Source of the DNA: Paenibacillus alvei DSM 29
GTDB lineage: Bacteria; Bacillota; Bacilli; Paenibacillales; Paenibacillaceae
Length of the DNA: 64,000 bases
NCBI RefSeq assembly: GCF_000293805.1
Contig: NZ_AMBZ01000001.1
Span: 248,001 to 312,000 of the forward strand
Direction of reading: 5' to 3'
Part shown: positions 62,346-64,000 of the stretch, piece after piece
Position numbering within the stretch: the stretch's first letter is position 1
How the letters are laid out: each line of letters begins with the position of its first letter
Program-made: the position numbers and the translations under genes
The notes under the pieces: model-generated
Told to the model about the DNA's origin: nothing
What the model saw: the letters and a program-made list of their open reading frames with translations, nothing else
The model's database searches: none

Positions 62346-63874
62346 TTCGAGTCGCCTCCTTGTCGTCTGCCTGCCATCATCAATCCAAGCTCTTGATCAT
62401 TCGTCTCTTCCGGATAAGCTTCACCTACGATTTGACCATTGAAGAGCACGATAATCCGATCAGCCACATTCATGATTTCTTCCAATTCGAAGGATACGAG
62501 AAGTATGCCTTTGCCATTGTCTCGTTCTGCAATGAGCTCCTTATGCACAAACTCAATCGCCCCGACATCCAACCCGCGTGTCGGTTGTGCAGCAATCAGC
62601 AGCTTAGGATGCCGATCGATTTCGCGCGCAATAATCAATTTCTGTTGATTTCCTCCGGACATCGCGCGTACCGGCACATCATATCCGGGAATGCGAATAT
62701 CGAATGATTTCACGTATTTCTCGGCGAGCGTTAAAGCTGCCTTATGATCCATTAGACCGCCTTTCTTCAATTCAGGCTTATAGTAGGTCTGCAAGATTGC
62801 ATTTTCCGGCACCGTAAAGTCCAACACCAGACCATGCTTATGGCGATCCTGCGGAATATGCGACATTCCAGCTTGGCCAACCTCGCGCGGTGTCTTGTTC
62901 AAGACATCGACACCATCCAAATGAATCTCGCCCGACTCAACACGCCGCATTCCTGTTAACGCTTCGATTAACTCGGTTTGGCCATTCCCGTCAACTCCCG
63001 CGATGCCGACAATTTCACCCGCGCGAACCTGGAAGGAGAGACTGTCCACCGCAAGCTGCCCATTATCCCCTCGAACCTTTAGGTTATTTACGTTCAGAAC
63101 TGGCTGCATCGGATTGGCTTCCGCCTTCTCCGTCTTGAACCGCACTTCACGGCCCACCATCTTCTCAGCCAGTTCCTGAGGACTGGAATCCTTGACAACG
63201 ACAGAGTCGATCACGCGGCCCCGGCGAATAATGGTGCAAGTATCCGCAACCTCCATGATCTCCTTCAGCTTGTGCGTAATAATAATAATGGACTTTCCTT
63301 CACTCGCAAGGCGTTTCATAATGGCAAGCAAATCCGTAATCTCTTGAGGTGTCAGCACAGCTGTAGGCTCGTCCAGGATAACGATATCCGCGCCACGGTA
63401 CAGCGTTTTCAAGATTTCCACCCGCTGCTGCATTCCTACTGAAATATTCTCAATCTTTGCAGAAGGATCCACATTGAGGCCATACTGCTCCGATAATTGC
63501 CGTATTTTAGCTGAAGCACTTTTCAAATCGGTTCTCAGACCGGATTTCGGTTCCATGCCGAGAATAATATTTTCGGTTACGGTAAAAGGCTGTACGAGCT
63601 TAAAATGTTGATGCACCATCCCGATCCCCAGCTCAATCGCCCGGTTCGGGGTATCCATGATCACTTCTTGTCCATTGACCCAGATAGAACCTTCTGTTGG
63701 TTGATACAATCCGAATACGATATTCATTAATGTCGATTTTCCGGCACCATTCTCACCAAGTAATGCATGAATTTCGCCCTTTTTCAAAGCAAAGCTAATC
63801 TCTTCATTCGCGACGACTTCACCAAAACGCTTTGTGATTCCCTTTAGCTCCAATACCGTTTCAGTATCCACCAT
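62342..63874 (-). CDS. nupO: Nucleoside ABC transporter ATPase, two nucleotide-binding domains (NupO/YufO-like)
   Basis: 510 aa. First domain: Walker A LLGENGAGKST, SVGMQQRVEILKTL as signature region, Walker B IVILDEPTAVLTP. Second domain: IAGVDGNGQTE in place of a standard Walker A (degenerate, usual for this family), SGGNQQKLIIARE, and LLIAAQPTRGLDVG. The two-domain RbsA-like layout energises Bmp-type importers. AGGAG lies about 9 nt before the ATG. The gene follows the binding-lipoprotein gene, with a terminator-like hairpin between them that would set a higher level of the lipoprotein. Confidence 0.95.
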   Translation of the reverse strand: MVDTETVLELKGITKRFGEVVANEEISFALKKGEIHALLGENGAGKSTLMNIVFGLYQPTEGSIWVNGQEVIMDTPNRAIELGIGMVHQHFKLVQPFTVTENIILGMEPKSGLRTDLKSASAKIRQLSEQYGLNVDPSAKIENISVGMQQRVEILKTLYRGADIVILDEPTAVLTPQEITDLLAIMKRLASEGKSIIIITHKLKEIMEVADTCTIIRRGRVIDSVVVKDSSPQELAEKMVGREVRFKTEKAEANPMQPVLNVNNLKVRGDNGQLAVDSLSFQVRAGEIVGIAGVDGNGQTELIEALTGMRRVESGEIHLDGVDVLNKTPREVGQAGMSHIPQDRHKHGLVLDFTVPENAILQTYYKPELKKGGLMDHKAALTLAEKYVKSFDIRIPGYDVPVRAMSGGNQQKLIIAREIDRHPKLLIAAQPTRGLDVGAIEFVHKELIAERDNGKGILLVSFELEEIMNVADRIIVLFNGQIVGEAYPEETNDQELGLMMAGRRQGGDSN

Positions 63875-63907
63875 GAAACGTCTCTCCTTCCTCCTCCAGA
63901 AACAACC

Positions 63908-63936
63908 CCCCGCTGATTAAGCGAGGGGAGCTTTTT
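63908..63936 (-). terminator. Intercistronic hairpin between lipoprotein and ATPase genes
   Basis: Minus strand CTCCCCTCGC - TTAATCA - GCGGGGGG then TTGTTTC. It is a leaky terminator or mRNA-stabilising stem, as often found after binding-protein genes. Confidence 0.65.
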
Positions 63937-63966
63937 GGTTCCAATCGGTTCTAATTGGTTCTAGTT
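63937..63966. repeat. Three tandem 10-bp repeats
   Basis: GGTTCCAATC, GGTTCTAATT, GGTTCTAGTT in a row, just after the stop of the Bmp lipoprotein gene. Confidence 0.6.
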
Positions 63967-63968
63967 CT

Positions 63969-64000
63969 CTACTTTTCTGGTACGACGATTTCACCGTCAA
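63969..64000 (-). CDS. Bmp-family nucleoside-binding lipoprotein, last codons only
   Basis: The minus strand at the edge reads DGEIVVPEK then TAG (63969-63971). This is how Bmp/PnrA-type basic membrane lipoproteins (NupN-like) end (G-x-I-x-V-P-x-K), and such a gene normally precedes the ATPase. Only nine residues are in the window, so identification rests on context. Confidence 0.6.
   Translation of the reverse strand, partial: DGEIVVPEK

Overview
The window looks like chromosome from a Paenibacillus-type firmicute. The signs are S-layer-homology surface proteins, strong AGGAGG ribosome sites with frequent TTG/GTG starts, an LplA/LplB/YtcP-type sugar importer with its own YesM/YesN two-component system, two multidomain secreted chitinases, and a Bmp-type nucleoside importer. 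A tryptophanase-like gene would fit an indole-positive group such as P. alvei or P. thiaminolyticus; this taxon guess is inference. I found no rRNA, tRNA, CRISPR array or intact mobile element.

Layout. 1-12.5 kb: edge of a membrane glycosyltransferase, an SPFH/zinc-ribbon pair, a GH18 chitinase, a CAP/SLH surface protein behind a c-di-GMP-I riboswitch, a graveyard of gene and IS fragments (9.0-9.6 kb), a Ser/Thr kinase and a methyltransferase. 12.5-21 kb: a frameshifted exported protein, then a five-gene sugar ABC/two-component cluster in which two promoters carry the same 61-bp element. 21-34 kb: GNAT enzymes, an S41 protease, a GH19 chitinase, a frameshifted tryptophanase next to a frameshifted amino-acid permease, a probable structured RNA, and an AraC/GyrI regulator coupled to a phosphotransferase.

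34-36 kb: the most interesting locus. An XRE-TPR (RNPP/Rap-like) regulator, split by one in-frame stop, overlaps a secreted 90-aa propeptide that contains four copies of the heptad SNIGTGW. This looks like a peptide quorum-sensing pair with a multi-copy pheromone precursor. 36-43 kb: an AfuA-type ABC importer (ATPase frameshifted) with an adjacent YesM/YesN sensor-regulator pair and copies of an intergenic repeat. 43-53 kb: a small DUF3934-like protein, a copper-amine-oxidase-N/TIM-barrel exoprotein, an MBL-fold lactonase-like hydrolase, DUF4241, an Nramp transporter, and a nucleoside hydrolase/NupC salvage operon. 53-64 kb: a stand-alone KASIII enzyme, RtcB RNA ligase with a helical-repeat partner, a GNAT, an SDR, a WGR-like protein, and the Bmp-type nucleoside ABC importer.

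Five genes share one defect: a single base missing from a homopolymer (near 12.82, 27.53, 29.16, 37.59 and 47.22 kb). This pattern suggests either systematic homopolymer under-calling in the source assembly or unusually frequent slippage. These genes should be checked before they are treated as true pseudogenes.
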